Source of the DNA: Bacteroidales bacterium
GTDB taxonomy: Bacteria; Bacteroidota; Bacteroidia; Bacteroidales; VadinHA17
Reading direction: 5' to 3'
NCBI GenBank assembly: GCA_020201035.1
Contig: JAIVHO010000031.1
Coordinates: forward strand, 186,001 to 250,000
Length of the DNA: 64,000 bases
Under the pieces are notes generated by a model. The model worked only from the letters and a program-made list of their open reading frames with translations, made no database searches and was not told where the DNA came from. Positions 8,357-17,494 of the stretch are shown here, in pieces; the stretch's first letter is position 1; every line of letters begins with the position of its first letter. The translations under genes and the position numbers were made by a program.

Positions 8357-8483
8357 CCTCAGGGATCACCGCGAACCCATTGAGCGGTAATCCCTGAGGA
8401 GCAAGGGTGAAGAGAACCCAGTGAGCGGTAATCCCGGTAGCACCAGAATCGCGAACCCAGTGAGCGGTAATCCGATCTTCACC
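8357..8483. repeat. Three copies of a 23-bp repeat with nested hairpins
   Basis: A 23-bp unit built on GAACCCAGTGAGCGGTAATC occurs at 8371-8393, 8412-8434 and 8451-8473. Copy 1 sits in a 16-bp stem with one mismatch (8357-8372 with 8384-8399, CCTCAGGGAT core). Copies 2 and 3 are enclosed by GGTGAAGA (8406-8413) and its complement (8476-8483). No reading frame runs through it. With 8221-8347 it fills the gene-free stretch between the tRNA and the kinase gene. It resembles a small structured intergenic repeat element; the family is unknown. Confidence 0.75.
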
Positions 8484-8546
8484 TTATGTTGCATAAATCA
8501 AAAAAAATGAGTCAATTTGATCTCCGTTAAAACAACTCCCCCAAAA

Positions 8547-10064
8547 ATGGAAAAAGAGGATTCAGACAAAAGGATTGCCGGAGATTTGGTTCAGACAAGT
8601 AACGAGAAATGGTTTAAAACCCTCGTTGAAAACTCAGCACAGGGTCTGTTGGTTGCAACAAGATATCCTCTGCAGATTATATATGCCAGTCCGGCAATGG
8701 AAACAATATCAGGCTACACTCCCCTTGAGTTAACCTCCCTTACCTCTCAGCAGATCAATGAACTTGTCCACCCTGATGACAGGGAGTTATTCTTCGTACG
8801 TTTCGACCGGGCTTTGTCGGCAGGACTGGAAAATAGAAGAAACGTATACCGGATAATAGATAAGAGTGGAGTGATAAAGTGGTTTGAACTTTTTCCCTCC
8901 ATAATCATGATTGGCAATATCAAGGCAGTTCAGGGAACGCTTATTGATATAACTGCACGCAAAACAGCTGAACTGAAGCTTTCTGAAAATGAGAAGCGAT
9001 ACCGCACACTGATCAATCTGGCACCTGATGCTTTTTTTCACGGTGATGATTCCGGTAATTTTATAGATGTTAACAGGAACAGCTCTGTTATGACTGGCTA
9101 TTCGCGAAAAGAGCTTCTGGGAATGAACATAGTCCAACTGTATGCTCCTGAAGATCTGCAGAAAAACCCACTCAGGTATGATAAAATAAAGAGAGGCATA
9201 ACTGTTACAACTGAACGGATTGTGATGCGCAAGGATGGCACCCGGTTTGTGGCAGAGATGAAGTCCCTGATGATGCCCGACCAGACTTATATTTCTCTTT
9301 TCAGGGATATAAGCGGAAGGAAGAGTCTTGAACAGGAACTTATTGCAGCACGCATAAAAGCTGAGGAGAGTGATAAACTCAAAACCGAATTTCTCAACAA
9401 TATGTCTCATGAAATCAGGACTCCCCTTAATGCAATAATCGGTTTTTCCACCCTGCTTGCTGAAGACGATGGTGATGAAAGCGAGAAAATGCTTTACCGG
9501 TCAATAATTGAGGAATCGGGCAACCAGCTGATGATGATTATTTCCGATATTATTGATATCTCAAAAATTGAAGCCGGCCAGATTATAATATCAAAAAGTG
9601 AAATTAATCTTAACCAGATAATTGACCAGCTTCACTCAACTTTCAGACATTCACCGCAGCTACGGGTTTCATTGACAGCACATAAGGCATTGCCGGATGA
9701 GAATGCGACTCTGGTAAGTGACAGGTACCGTTTGATTCAGATCTTCTCAAACCTTATCTCAAACGCAATTAAGTTTACAGTTACGGGTGAGATATCATTC
9801 GGGTACAGTGAGGTTTCAGAGAAGTCAATAGAGTGTTTTGTAAAAGATACCGGCAAAGGCATTGATCCACGGTTTCACCATGAGATATTTGACAGGTTCC
9901 GCCAGATTCAGCCTGACGGTTCACTAACATCCACCGGAACTGGTCTGGGGCTCGCAATAGCAAAAGGACTGGTTAGTATGCTCGGTGGTACAATCGGGGT
10001 TGATTCTGATGTGAACAGGGGCTCTATCTTCCGTTTCACGCTCCCTGTCAGCAGAAAAAAATAG
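8547..10064 (+). CDS. PAS-domain sensor histidine kinase
   Basis: A soluble sensor kinase with two PAS domains (about residues 20-140 and 145-265 of the longest frame). A HisKA dimerisation domain follows with the phospho-accepting histidine in FLNNMSHEIRTPLNAIIGFS, and then a HATPase domain with ISNAIKFT (N box), VKDTGKGIDP (G1), and TGTGLGLAIAKGLV (G2). There are no membrane helices, so it senses a cytoplasmic signal. The frame is open from a TTG at 8517, but the ATG at 8547 (MEKEDSDKR) is a better start; no clear ribosome-binding site decides. No response regulator is adjacent and there is no receiver domain, so it is an orphan kinase. Confidence 0.88.
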   Translation: MEKEDSDKRIAGDLVQTSNEKWFKTLVENSAQGLLVATRYPLQIIYASPAMETISGYTPLELTSLTSQQINELVHPDDRELFFVRFDRALSAGLENRRNVYRIIDKSGVIKWFELFPSIIMIGNIKAVQGTLIDITARKTAELKLSENEKRYRTLINLAPDAFFHGDDSGNFIDVNRNSSVMTGYSRKELLGMNIVQLYAPEDLQKNPLRYDKIKRGITVTTERIVMRKDGTRFVAEMKSLMMPDQTYISLFRDISGRKSLEQELIAARIKAEESDKLKTEFLNNMSHEIRTPLNAIIGFSTLLAEDDGDESEKMLYRSIIEESGNQLMMIISDIIDISKIEAGQIIISKSEINLNQIIDQLHSTFRHSPQLRVSLTAHKALPDENATLVSDRYRLIQIFSNLISNAIKFTVTGEISFGYSEVSEKSIECFVKDTGKGIDPRFHHEIFDRFRQIQPDGSLTSTGTGLGLAIAKGLVSMLGGTIGVDSDVNRGSIFRFTLPVSRKK

Positions 10065-10151
10065 CAATTGTCTGTCAAACTCCTGCTGCCAGTAACTCCT
10101 CCTGTTGATTCTCCGGTCAGGAAACGCTTCGAACATGGAGTATCCCCTTCT

Positions 10152-10829
10152 CTAATGAATGGCAGCATTTGAAGCTGAAATTGACGCAACCACGCCTGCA
10201 GCTATTGTGGTTTGTATCTCCCTGATTATTTTATCAGTACCTGAAGCGACATCACTTTTTTTCATATAGATTACCAGGGCTTTTCTGAGCCTCTTTCTCT
10301 TATCCCTGTTTACGGAGAGCGCCTTATGCAGTTTGGTTGCGTAGATAAGACCCAGAAGCATCGCCTCATCTTTTCCGGCCTCTTTGCCGGTTAATAAGAT
10401 ATCCTGTATTCTGAAAATCAACTTTTTCCTGTATCCGGGATCAGCCGGGTACCAGAGTGACCATGGGATAAACAGTATTTTCTTCCTCACTACCCTAACA
10501 AGTCCATTAGCAATCATCTCTGCTCTCACCTCATTAAGGTATCGTCCCGAGCGTATCCCTAGTTTCCTTATCCAGGCTGTAACCTGAAGGCTTTTAGTAT
10601 TGCCTGTAATTCTTGACAATATTTTATCAAGAACCGCTGAGGAAGGGATTCCCTTTGTCTCTCCGGGCACAATACGCCCATTGTCAACTGCAAGATATCC
10701 GTCAGTCATAAGGTCCATAAGCAGAGCGCCCAGAAGGCCATATGTCAACTGATTACCGTATATCATGTAATTTCCTGATCTCGGATTGAGTGCCAGAATA
10801 AGGAAGTTATCGCAGATCCTGTTTTCCAT
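10152..10829 (-). CDS. GPP34 (GOLPH3-like) domain protein
   Basis: A 225-residue protein with the overall pattern of the GPP34 family. It has an N-terminal QLTYGLLGALLMDLMTDGYLAVDNGRI, a central RSGRYLNEVRAEMIANGLV, and a C-terminal GKDEAMLLGLIYATKLHKALS followed by a basic segment RDKRKRLRKAL. In eukaryotes the family (GOLPH3/Vps74) binds phosphatidylinositol-4-phosphate on Golgi membranes. Bacterial members are common in Actinobacteria and Bacteroidota but their role is not established. It lies 29 bases downstream of the ABC exporter gene on the same strand, which hints at membrane or lipid work. The call rests on recognised pattern, not a search. Confidence 0.75.
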   Translation of the reverse strand: MENRICDNFLILALNPRSGNYMIYGNQLTYGLLGALLMDLMTDGYLAVDNGRIVPGETKGIPSSAVLDKILSRITGNTKSLQVTAWIRKLGIRSGRYLNEVRAEMIANGLVRVVRKKILFIPWSLWYPADPGYRKKLIFRIQDILLTGKEAGKDEAMLLGLIYATKLHKALSVNRDKRKRLRKALVIYMKKSDVASGTDKIIREIQTTIAAGVVASISASNAAIH

Positions 10830-10858
10830 ATCAGCATGTTTTCATTAACTGTTTTCCG

Positions 10859-12715
10859 CTACATCATCTGAAGCTTATGGAGTTTGCGGTAGACGCCCCC
10901 TTTTATGTTCATCAGCTCCTCATGTGACCCCTCCTCAACTATCCTGCCCTCATCTATAACCACAATACGGTCGGCCCGCTGAACTGTAGAAAGTCTGTGT
11001 GCAATAACAATAGATGTTCTGTTTTTCATCAGTTTTTCAATAGCATCCTGCACCAGTCTTTCTGATTCCGTATCCAGAGCCGAGGTGGCCTCGTCGAGGA
11101 TCAGAATAGGGGGATTGGCCATTACCGCCCTGGCTATTGAAATTCGTTGTCGCTGTCCGCCACTCAGCCTGCTGCCACCCTCTCCTACATAGTATTCATA
11201 TGCTTCAGGTGATTCAATTATAAACTCATGTGCATTGGCAACCATTGCGGCCTGTACAACATCTGCAGTCCCAGGTTCATTACTGCTGAAAGCAATATTA
11301 TTCCTGAATGTATCATTAAACAATATGGCCTGCTGATTAACAAAGCCAATCAAACTCCGCAGGTTTTTAAGCTTAATATCCTTAAGATCAACACCGTCAA
11401 TGGTAATCCTGCCACTGTCTGCATCCATAAACCTTGGAAGCAGGTCAACAAGGGTTGATTTTCCTGAGCCTGACTTACCCACTATGGCAACAGTTTCACC
11501 TTTCCTTACTACCAGGTTAATATTTTTAAGAACAATATCTTTATCATAGGCAAAGGAGACATTCTTAAACTCTATCTCGCTATTAAAATCATTTATTGCC
11601 ACTGCATCATCCTTTTCAATGATACGCTCGTCAGCATCCAGAACTTCATTGAGCCTGTCAAGTGAGGCAAAACCTTTCTGAATATGGAAATAAGCTGTGG
11701 TAATATTTTTAGCAGGGGGTATAATCTGTGAAAAGATAATTATATAGGCAATAAGCCTGTCGGATGTCATTTCGCCCGATCCGGTAAGCACAAGTGAACC
11801 ACCGAAATAGAGAACAATCATCAGTACTATTGTTGATAGAAATTCGCTTACCGGGGAGGCCAGATATCTCTTTCGTATTACCCTTCTAAACAGCTTAGTG
11901 AACCTTTCATTCTCTCTTACGAATGAGCCGTCCATTTTCTTTTCGGCATTAAAGGCCTTTATTATTCTCAGGCCTGAAAGAGTCTCTTCCACCACTGAGA
12001 GAAGTTGCCCCAGATACTGCTGACTGCGGAATGATGAAAATCTGAGGCTCTTACCTATTCTTCCGATCAGCCAGCCACTGACAGGCAACAGAATCAGTGC
12101 AAACAGGGTAAGCTGAAAACTCGACATAAAAAGATAGGTAATGAAGATAATAAGTGTTATGGGATCCCTGAACAACATGGTAAGGGAACCCATTACTGAT
12201 ACCTGAACCTCCTGAACATCATTTGACATCCTGGTAAGGATATCTCCCTTTCGGGCATCGGAAAAATAGGTTACAGGAAGCTTCAAAACCTTCCTGTACA
12301 ATTTGTTTCGCATATCCCTTGTTGTTCCTGCCCTTAAAAACGCCATGGCATTATTAGACAGAAATACAAAAAGGTTTTTAAAGAAACTTGCTATGATGAC
12401 AAGAACACAGACACCTACCAGTGCTCCAATCTCACCCACCCTTTCAACATAAATAGTTATCAGATAGTTGGAATAATTACCCAGCCAGTCAAGCGATGGT
12501 TCAAAATTTCCGGGCCTGACAGATGTTCTTACCCCATCAAATAGTATCCGGAGAAAAGGTGCTATAAGACTATAACTGAAAAGAGCGAAAACAGCAGATA
12601 GGATATTGTAGCCAATATTCTGTACCGCATGCCATTTATACGGCATTATATATGAAAAAAGTATTCTTATACGGCTCATTATCCTTATTGTTTCTGACGG
12701 CAGCTTAATTAACAA
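10859..12715 (-). CDS. ABC exporter, fused membrane and ATPase domains (MsbA-like)
   Basis: A 618-residue half-transporter. The first 340 residues hold six membrane helices of the ABC type I exporter domain. The nucleotide-binding domain has Walker A VGKSGSGKSTL, Q loop FVNQQAILF, signature LSGGQRQRISIARA, Walker B ILILDEATSAL and the H-loop histidine in IVIAHRLSTV. It works as a homodimer or heterodimer to export lipid, drug or peptide. MsbA-type lipid A flipping is plausible in this Gram-negative host but cannot be proved. The start at 12715 may be 12 codons too long, since MSRIRILFSYIMPYKW (ATG 12679) is a good N-terminus. GPP34 follows on the same strand. Confidence 0.9.
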   Translation of the reverse strand: MLIKLPSETIRIMSRIRILFSYIMPYKWHAVQNIGYNILSAVFALFSYSLIAPFLRILFDGVRTSVRPGNFEPSLDWLGNYSNYLITIYVERVGEIGALVGVCVLVIIASFFKNLFVFLSNNAMAFLRAGTTRDMRNKLYRKVLKLPVTYFSDARKGDILTRMSNDVQEVQVSVMGSLTMLFRDPITLIIFITYLFMSSFQLTLFALILLPVSGWLIGRIGKSLRFSSFRSQQYLGQLLSVVEETLSGLRIIKAFNAEKKMDGSFVRENERFTKLFRRVIRKRYLASPVSEFLSTIVLMIVLYFGGSLVLTGSGEMTSDRLIAYIIIFSQIIPPAKNITTAYFHIQKGFASLDRLNEVLDADERIIEKDDAVAINDFNSEIEFKNVSFAYDKDIVLKNINLVVRKGETVAIVGKSGSGKSTLVDLLPRFMDADSGRITIDGVDLKDIKLKNLRSLIGFVNQQAILFNDTFRNNIAFSSNEPGTADVVQAAMVANAHEFIIESPEAYEYYVGEGGSRLSGGQRQRISIARAVMANPPILILDEATSALDTESERLVQDAIEKLMKNRTSIVIAHRLSTVQRADRIVVIDEGRIVEEGSHEELMNIKGGVYRKLHKLQMM

Positions 12716-12778
12716 TTCTGCCTTTCTGGTAAAAAAGAGAGTGTTTAAGTATCACTGAGAAACGGGTATCACTACCTG

Positions 12779-14125
12779 TCAATATATACCCGTGTAGTTA
12801 AAGGGAGTTATGGCAGCAAGCTCCTCCCTTATGCTCTCATCAATATCAAGAGTGCTTATAAACTCTCTTATACTCTCCCTGCTGATCTTCTCGTTCCGCC
12901 GGGTCAGCTCCTTAAGGGCCTCATATGGTTTCGGATATCCCTCACGTCTAAGTACTGTCTGAATAGCCTCAGCCACAACAGCCCAGTTATTGTCAAGATC
13001 ACTCTCTATCTTCTCCCTGTTTACAATCAGCTTGCCCATTCCCCTGATAAATGACCTGTATGCAATAACAGTATGCGCCAGAGGCACTCCAATATTACGA
13101 AGCACTGTTGAATCAGTAAGATCCCTTTGCAATCTTGAAACAGGCAGCTTTTCCGAGAGAAAGCCAAAAAGAGCATTTGCCATACCCAGGTTTCCTTCCG
13201 CATTTTCAAAATCAATGGGATTAACCTTATGAGGCATTGCAGATGAACCCACTTCGCCCTCCCTGATCTTTTGCTTGAAATAGTCCATGGATATATATGA
13301 CCATATATCACGGGACATATCTGTAAGTATCACATTGATTCTGCGAAGTGCATCAAACATCGCGGCCAGGTTATCATAATGATCAATCTGGGTAGTAGGA
13401 TATGACCGGTTAAGACCAAGTATATCATTCACAAAGTAATTAGCGAACTCGTTCCAGTCAGTATCAGGGTATGAGACAAAATGAGCATTAAAATTACCTG
13501 TAGCACCTCCAAACTTGGCAGACCATGGTACTGCAATCAGCTGAATAATCTGCGCATTCAGGCGCTCTGAAAAAACCCTGAACTCCTTACCCAGCATTGT
13601 TGGTGAAGCAGGCTGTCCGTGTGTTCTTGCCAGCATTGGTATGTCATCCCACAACTCCGCCATCTCCTCAATAATATTCCGAACATCGTAAAGCAACGGT
13701 AGAAATATATCCTCAGAAAACTCTTTCAGCGAAAGAGGAATAGCTGTATTATTGACATCCTGAGATGTTAGACCAAAGTGAATAAACTCTGAGAACTGCC
13801 CGAGATCCAACGACTCAAATTTCTCCTTCATATAGTACTCCACAGCCTTGACATCATGATTGGTCACTGCTTCAATATCCTTGACCCTTAAAGCGTCTGC
13901 ATAACTAAAATCGGTATAGAGCGCCCGGAGATCAAAATATCTGTCAGGATCAAATCCTGACAGCTGTTGGAGAGGAATCTCACACAGGGCTATAAAATAT
14001 TCAACTTCAGACTTGATCCTGTATCTGATCAGTGCATATTCGGAAAAATAATCTGCCAGTTCACGCACCTTGTCACGGTACCTTCCGTCAACAGGTGAAA
14101 TGGCGGTCAGTTTGGATAGATCCAT
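12779..14125 (-). CDS. purB: Adenylosuccinate lyase
   Basis: A 448-residue member of the fumarase/aspartase superfamily. It cleaves adenylosuccinate and SAICAR in purine synthesis. It opens with LTAISPVDGRYRDKV, has the catalytic-histidine segment ARTHGQPASPTMLGKEF, and carries the superfamily signature GSSAMPHKVNPIDFENAEGN near residues 290-310. Length and motifs match the E. coli-type PurB. The gene is divergent from mqnA across a 113-base gap. A short hairpin, ACGGGTAT with its complement at 12762-12769 and 12786-12793, overlaps the stop region and may aid termination, but it lacks a clean T run. Confidence 0.95.
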   Translation of the reverse strand: MDLSKLTAISPVDGRYRDKVRELADYFSEYALIRYRIKSEVEYFIALCEIPLQQLSGFDPDRYFDLRALYTDFSYADALRVKDIEAVTNHDVKAVEYYMKEKFESLDLGQFSEFIHFGLTSQDVNNTAIPLSLKEFSEDIFLPLLYDVRNIIEEMAELWDDIPMLARTHGQPASPTMLGKEFRVFSERLNAQIIQLIAVPWSAKFGGATGNFNAHFVSYPDTDWNEFANYFVNDILGLNRSYPTTQIDHYDNLAAMFDALRRINVILTDMSRDIWSYISMDYFKQKIREGEVGSSAMPHKVNPIDFENAEGNLGMANALFGFLSEKLPVSRLQRDLTDSTVLRNIGVPLAHTVIAYRSFIRGMGKLIVNREKIESDLDNNWAVVAEAIQTVLRREGYPKPYEALKELTRRNEKISRESIREFISTLDIDESIREELAAITPFNYTGIY

Positions 14126-14238
14126 TGTAATTCTACTTTTAAGGAGATACCTTTGCTCAGCCGTAAAAATAGCACTTTAGCAGGTGAAAAAAAACTTAAT
14201 ATTTGTAATTTCGAAGTTTAATAAAAGGAGTACCAGGG

Positions 14239-15003
14239 ATGAGTAGAGACAAAATCCGAATTTCTGCTGTAAGGTATGCAAACAGTTATCCTCTTATATA
14301 TGGTCTTCGTGAATCAGGAATTGAGAATATAGCTGAAATAACGATAGATCACCCCAGTGAGTGTGCATATAAACTATCTGCCGGCCAGGCAGATATTGGT
14401 CTTGTTCCCGTTGCTGTATTGCCGGATATCAGGGGAGCTGAAATTATTTCCAACTACTGCATCGGAACACAATCACCCGTCAGAACAGTTATGCTGCTAA
14501 GTAATGACCCTGTTTCAAAGATCAAAAAAATCCATCTTGATTACCGGTCAAGAACATCAGTTGCCCTGATAAGGGTTATTGCAGCCAAATTCTGGAATAA
14601 AAGCATTATATGGCAGCTAACAAATCCAGGGTTCGATTTCAGTTCAGCGGGGGAAAATGAAGGTGTGGTAATTATTGGCGACCAGTGTTTTGAGATGGAA
14701 GGTGTTTACAGTCACAGTACTGATCTCTCTGTTGAATGGAAGAAACACACAGGCCTTCCTTTTGTTTTTGCCGTCTGGGCGGCCAACAAGAAGCTTGATC
14801 CCTCCTTTATCAACCATTTCAACGACGCACTCGACTACGGCATCAGAAATATAGGGGCAGCCGTAAGTAAATTCGGAGAGATCAGCACAATGCCTGTTGA
14901 AGTGCTGGTATCATATCTATATAATAATATTGACTACCACCTCGATAATGAAAAAAAGATTGCAATGGATACATTCCTTAGCTATCTTAGAGACATCAGA
15001 TAG
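14239..15003 (+). CDS. mqnA: Chorismate dehydratase MqnA (futalosine pathway of menaquinone)
   Basis: A 254-residue protein with a periplasmic-binding-protein-like fold. It starts IRISAVRYANSYPLIYGL and contains LSAGQADIGLVPVAVLPDI, ISNYCIGTQSPVRTVMLLS and LDYRSRTSVALIRVI, all characteristic of MqnA/MqnD-type enzymes. MqnA dehydrates chorismate to 3-enolpyruvylbenzoate, the first step of the futalosine route to menaquinone. AAGGAG (around 14225) precedes the ATG at a good distance. The NfeD gene follows 24 bases downstream. A UbiA-type prenyltransferase that could act later in the pathway lies at 34078. Confidence 0.92.
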   Translation: MSRDKIRISAVRYANSYPLIYGLRESGIENIAEITIDHPSECAYKLSAGQADIGLVPVAVLPDIRGAEIISNYCIGTQSPVRTVMLLSNDPVSKIKKIHLDYRSRTSVALIRVIAAKFWNKSIIWQLTNPGFDFSSAGENEGVVIIGDQCFEMEGVYSHSTDLSVEWKKHTGLPFVFAVWAANKKLDPSFINHFNDALDYGIRNIGAAVSKFGEISTMPVEVLVSYLYNNIDYHLDNEKKIAMDTFLSYLRDIR

Positions 15004-15027
15004 TTAGTTTAACTACATATTGTAAAG

Positions 15028-16431
15028 ATGACCAAGAGACACCTACTCACCCTGCTAATGGCTATTACAGTCGGAACAATATCCCTGTTCGCAGATACTG
15101 ATACACTCCTGATTTATAAATATGAAATCAGGAAAGAGATAGCCGCACCGATATGGCGCACAACACAGAAGAGCATCAGGGAAGCAAAAGATCTGAATGC
15201 TGACTATCTCCTCATCCATATGAACACCTATGGCGGGCAGGTTGATTTTGCCGACTCAATCAGGACTGCCCTGCTTAACTTTCACAATCCGGTCATTATA
15301 TTTATAGATAACCAGGCAATCTCAGCCGGAGCACTGATTTCAATAGCTGCAGACAGCATCTATATGAGGTCAGGTGGAAGCATTGGTGCTGCAACGGTTG
15401 TCGACCAGACAGGTACTCAGGTACCTGATAAGTACCAGTCCTTTATGAGAGGTATGATGAGATCAACAGCTGAAGCCCATGGCAAAAAACCGGTTGTAAG
15501 GAACGGGGATACCACCTGGGTATGGCACAGGGATCCGGCAATAGCTGAATCAATGGTTGATCCCAAAATTTTTGTTGCAGGGGTGAGTGATACCGGCAGT
15601 GTACTTACTCTTACCACCCGCGAGGCTATTGATCTTGGGTTTTGTGAAGGAGAAGCATCATCCATAGAGGAAGCACTTGCCGCTGCAGGTCTTGAAAACT
15701 ACACAATAACAGAATTTAAACCCTCAACGACTGAAAAGATCATACAGTTGCTTATCAGTCCGGTAGTATCAGGTCTCTTAATTATGGTAATAATAGGAGG
15801 AATCTACTTTGAACTGCAGTCGCCGGGAGTAGGATTCCCCCTTATTGCTGCACTGATAGCTGCCATTCTCTATTTTGCCCCGCTCTACCTGGAGGGCGTG
15901 GCTGCAAATTGGCAGGCTATAGTTTTTATTGCCGGAGTTATACTGCTTGCGGTTGAACTGTTTGTTATTCCAGGATTTGGCGTTGCAGGGATTGCAGGTA
16001 TAACAGCTATAATCGCCGGCCTTACTTTCGGCATGATTGATAAAATAGTTTTCAGGTTCGGTCCTACAGAAGAGGGAGTAAAGGAAGTTATAACTGCCTT
16101 CACAATAGTTATGATCAGCATGGTTGCATCCTTTGTAATCTCAATATGGGGAAGCAGTAAACTGTTCAGCTCAAACAGGTTCCTCGGTAAGCTGGCGCTG
16201 CATAAGACGCAGCAGGTGAATGAAGGGTATGTAGGAGTCGATTCCGTCAGACAGCACTCACTTAAGGGTGCAACAGGAAGGGCTCATACTGTTCTGAGAC
16301 CCTCGGGCAGGGTTATTATAGATAATGAGATATATGATGCGGTAGCAGAGATTGGATATATTGACAGGAACGATGAGATAAAGGTACTGCATGATGAGGC
16401 CGGACAGCTGCATGTAATAAAAATATCCTGA
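15028..16431 (+). CDS. NfeD-family membrane serine protease (ClpP-class)
   Basis: A 467-residue full-length NfeD protein. A signal sequence (about residues 1-22) is followed by a ClpP/Crotonase-like protease domain. The likely nucleophile is S99 in NQAISAGALISIAADSIYM, and K135 in VPDKYQSF is the likely base, matching the Ser-Lys dyad of the archaeal homologue. Four or five membrane helices (about residues 230-355) come next, then a C-terminal OB-like NfeDC domain with GATGRAHTVLRPSGRVIIDN. Family members cleave the hydrophobic C-terminus of stomatin-like partner proteins, but no stomatin gene is adjacent. The next gene starts one base after its stop codon. Confidence 0.9.
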   Translation: MTKRHLLTLLMAITVGTISLFADTDTLLIYKYEIRKEIAAPIWRTTQKSIREAKDLNADYLLIHMNTYGGQVDFADSIRTALLNFHNPVIIFIDNQAISAGALISIAADSIYMRSGGSIGAATVVDQTGTQVPDKYQSFMRGMMRSTAEAHGKKPVVRNGDTTWVWHRDPAIAESMVDPKIFVAGVSDTGSVLTLTTREAIDLGFCEGEASSIEEALAAAGLENYTITEFKPSTTEKIIQLLISPVVSGLLIMVIIGGIYFELQSPGVGFPLIAALIAAILYFAPLYLEGVAANWQAIVFIAGVILLAVELFVIPGFGVAGIAGITAIIAGLTFGMIDKIVFRFGPTEEGVKEVITAFTIVMISMVASFVISIWGSSKLFSSNRFLGKLALHKTQQVNEGYVGVDSVRQHSLKGATGRAHTVLRPSGRVIIDNEIYDAVAEIGYIDRNDEIKVLHDEAGQLHVIKIS

Positions 16432-16432
16432 T

Positions 16433-16894
16433 ATGAAAGGTCTCATTGTGAGGGATTATATCCGTTCCGATTATCCGGAAGTTCTTAGGATATGGAGTGA
16501 AACTGCAATGGGAGGTGCCGAACGGGGCGATGATCATCTGGTTATTGATAAAAGCATTGCCCTGGGAGGACGGCTGCTTCTCCTTATCGATTCAGGGAAC
16601 GAAAAGATAATAGGTACCAGCTGGATGACTTTTGACGGTCGCAGGATTCACCTGCACCATTTTGGCATTTCTCCCGGATACCAGGGAAAGGGAGCCTCCA
16701 AAACCCTGCTGATTGAATCGCTCCGCCATGTTAAGGAAAAGCGGTGCCAGGTAAAACTGGAGGTAAACCAGACAAACAAAAAGGCTGTAAACCTCTACAA
16801 AAGACATGGGTTCACCAGACTTGGCGATTACGACATATATATTATCAGGGATGTGGAAAAGATAAACCTTCTTTCTGAACCCGTCAAACCATAA
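16433..16894 (+). CDS. GNAT-family N-acetyltransferase
   Basis: A 153-residue acetyltransferase. The acetyl-CoA binding motif A is visible as HHFGISPGYQGKGASKTLL (Q/RxxGxG/A form, about residues 80-98), followed by VKLEVNQTNKKAVNLYKRHGFTRLGDYD (motif B, the usual neighbour-strand and helix). The N-terminus RDYIRSDYPEVLRIW fits motifs C/D. The substrate is unknown. The ATG starts one base after the NfeD stop, which implies translational coupling or co-transcription. The 290 bases that follow, up to 17184, hold no gene; they are AT-rich with no clear TAnnTTTG element. Confidence 0.85.
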   Translation: MKGLIVRDYIRSDYPEVLRIWSETAMGGAERGDDHLVIDKSIALGGRLLLLIDSGNEKIIGTSWMTFDGRRIHLHHFGISPGYQGKGASKTLLIESLRHVKEKRCQVKLEVNQTNKKAVNLYKRHGFTRLGDYDIYIIRDVEKINLLSEPVKP

Positions 16895-17184
16895 CTCCCA
16901 CTGACTGCGGCCCTACCGGTAAAAACACTTTAAAACTGCTCATGGGCACCTCCGCCTGAGCTGATATTGCTACTGGGCCCCCAAACGGAAAAGGAAACCT
17001 TAAAAATGTGTTAAAAAATGAAACAGCTCAATAATAATTTCCTTTTTTATAACTATTTTTGGTACGGACACTATATTTCCGGTGAGATTTTTACCGCGGA
17101 ATTATTGATATTTATATTTATCACAAAAAAAGTAACTATAATAGGGTTAAATAAGGGTAGAATTTAAAAATAAATTAAAGGGTT

Positions 17185-17430
17185 ATGAGCAGAACGATTA
17201 CCTTCAACAGACTCAGGGAAATAAAAGACATGTTACCACAGGGAGGGGTGAGGAGTATAGCCCAGAGGCTTTCCCTTAAGGAAGAGACTGTAAGAAACTA
17301 TTTTGGTGGCTGGAACTATGACAGGGGTGAAAGTATCGGTGTACATATGGAGCAGGGACCTGACGGCGGACTTGTAACATTCGATGATACTACCATACTG
17401 GAGCTTGCCGAAGAGATGATACAGGCATAA
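17185..17430 (+). CDS. Small helix-turn-helix protein, Bacteroidota-specific
   Basis: An 81-residue protein. The segment GGVRSIAQRLSLKEETVRNYFGGWN (about residues 20-44) reads as a helix-turn-helix with a recognition helix EETVRNYFGG. The tail, with VHMEQGPDGGLVTFDDTTILELAEEMIQ, looks like a short dimerisation or effector part. Related short DNA-binding proteins are common in Bacteroidales, with unknown targets. AAAGGG stands upstream of the ATG. A terminator follows directly, so it is probably a single-gene transcript, and the HD-domain gene begins at the end of that terminator. Confidence 0.75.
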   Translation: MSRTITFNRLREIKDMLPQGGVRSIAQRLSLKEETVRNYFGGWNYDRGESIGVHMEQGPDGGLVTFDDTTILELAEEMIQA

Positions 17431-17458
17431 TTTATCTCCCCGGTAATTTTAAGTCATA

Positions 17459-17494
17459 ACAGGCGGTTACCGGAAACGAACCGCCTTGTTTTTT
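17459..17494 (+). terminator. Intrinsic terminator abutting the HD-domain gene start
   Basis: AACAGGCGGTT and AACCGCCTTGTT form an 11-bp stem with one bulged T and a 10-base loop, followed by a run of T (17489-17494). The ATG of the HD-domain gene is the next codon (17495). It can end the small HTH transcript and could also affect entry into the downstream gene. Confidence 0.8.

Noticed and set aside
8118..8369. 83-residue open frame antisense to tRNA-Ser (contains GGERGIRTPGPRKR)
   Set aside because: This is the familiar spurious translation of the tRNA-Ser complement; the tRNA explains the sequence fully.
8787..9410. 207-residue frame antisense to the PAS kinase
   Set aside because: Opposite strong PAS and HisKA motifs; no domain of its own.
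12762..12793. Hairpin at the purB end as a terminator
   Set aside because: The stem is real, but the loop is long and the following bases lack a T run, so it is only mentioned in the purB entry.
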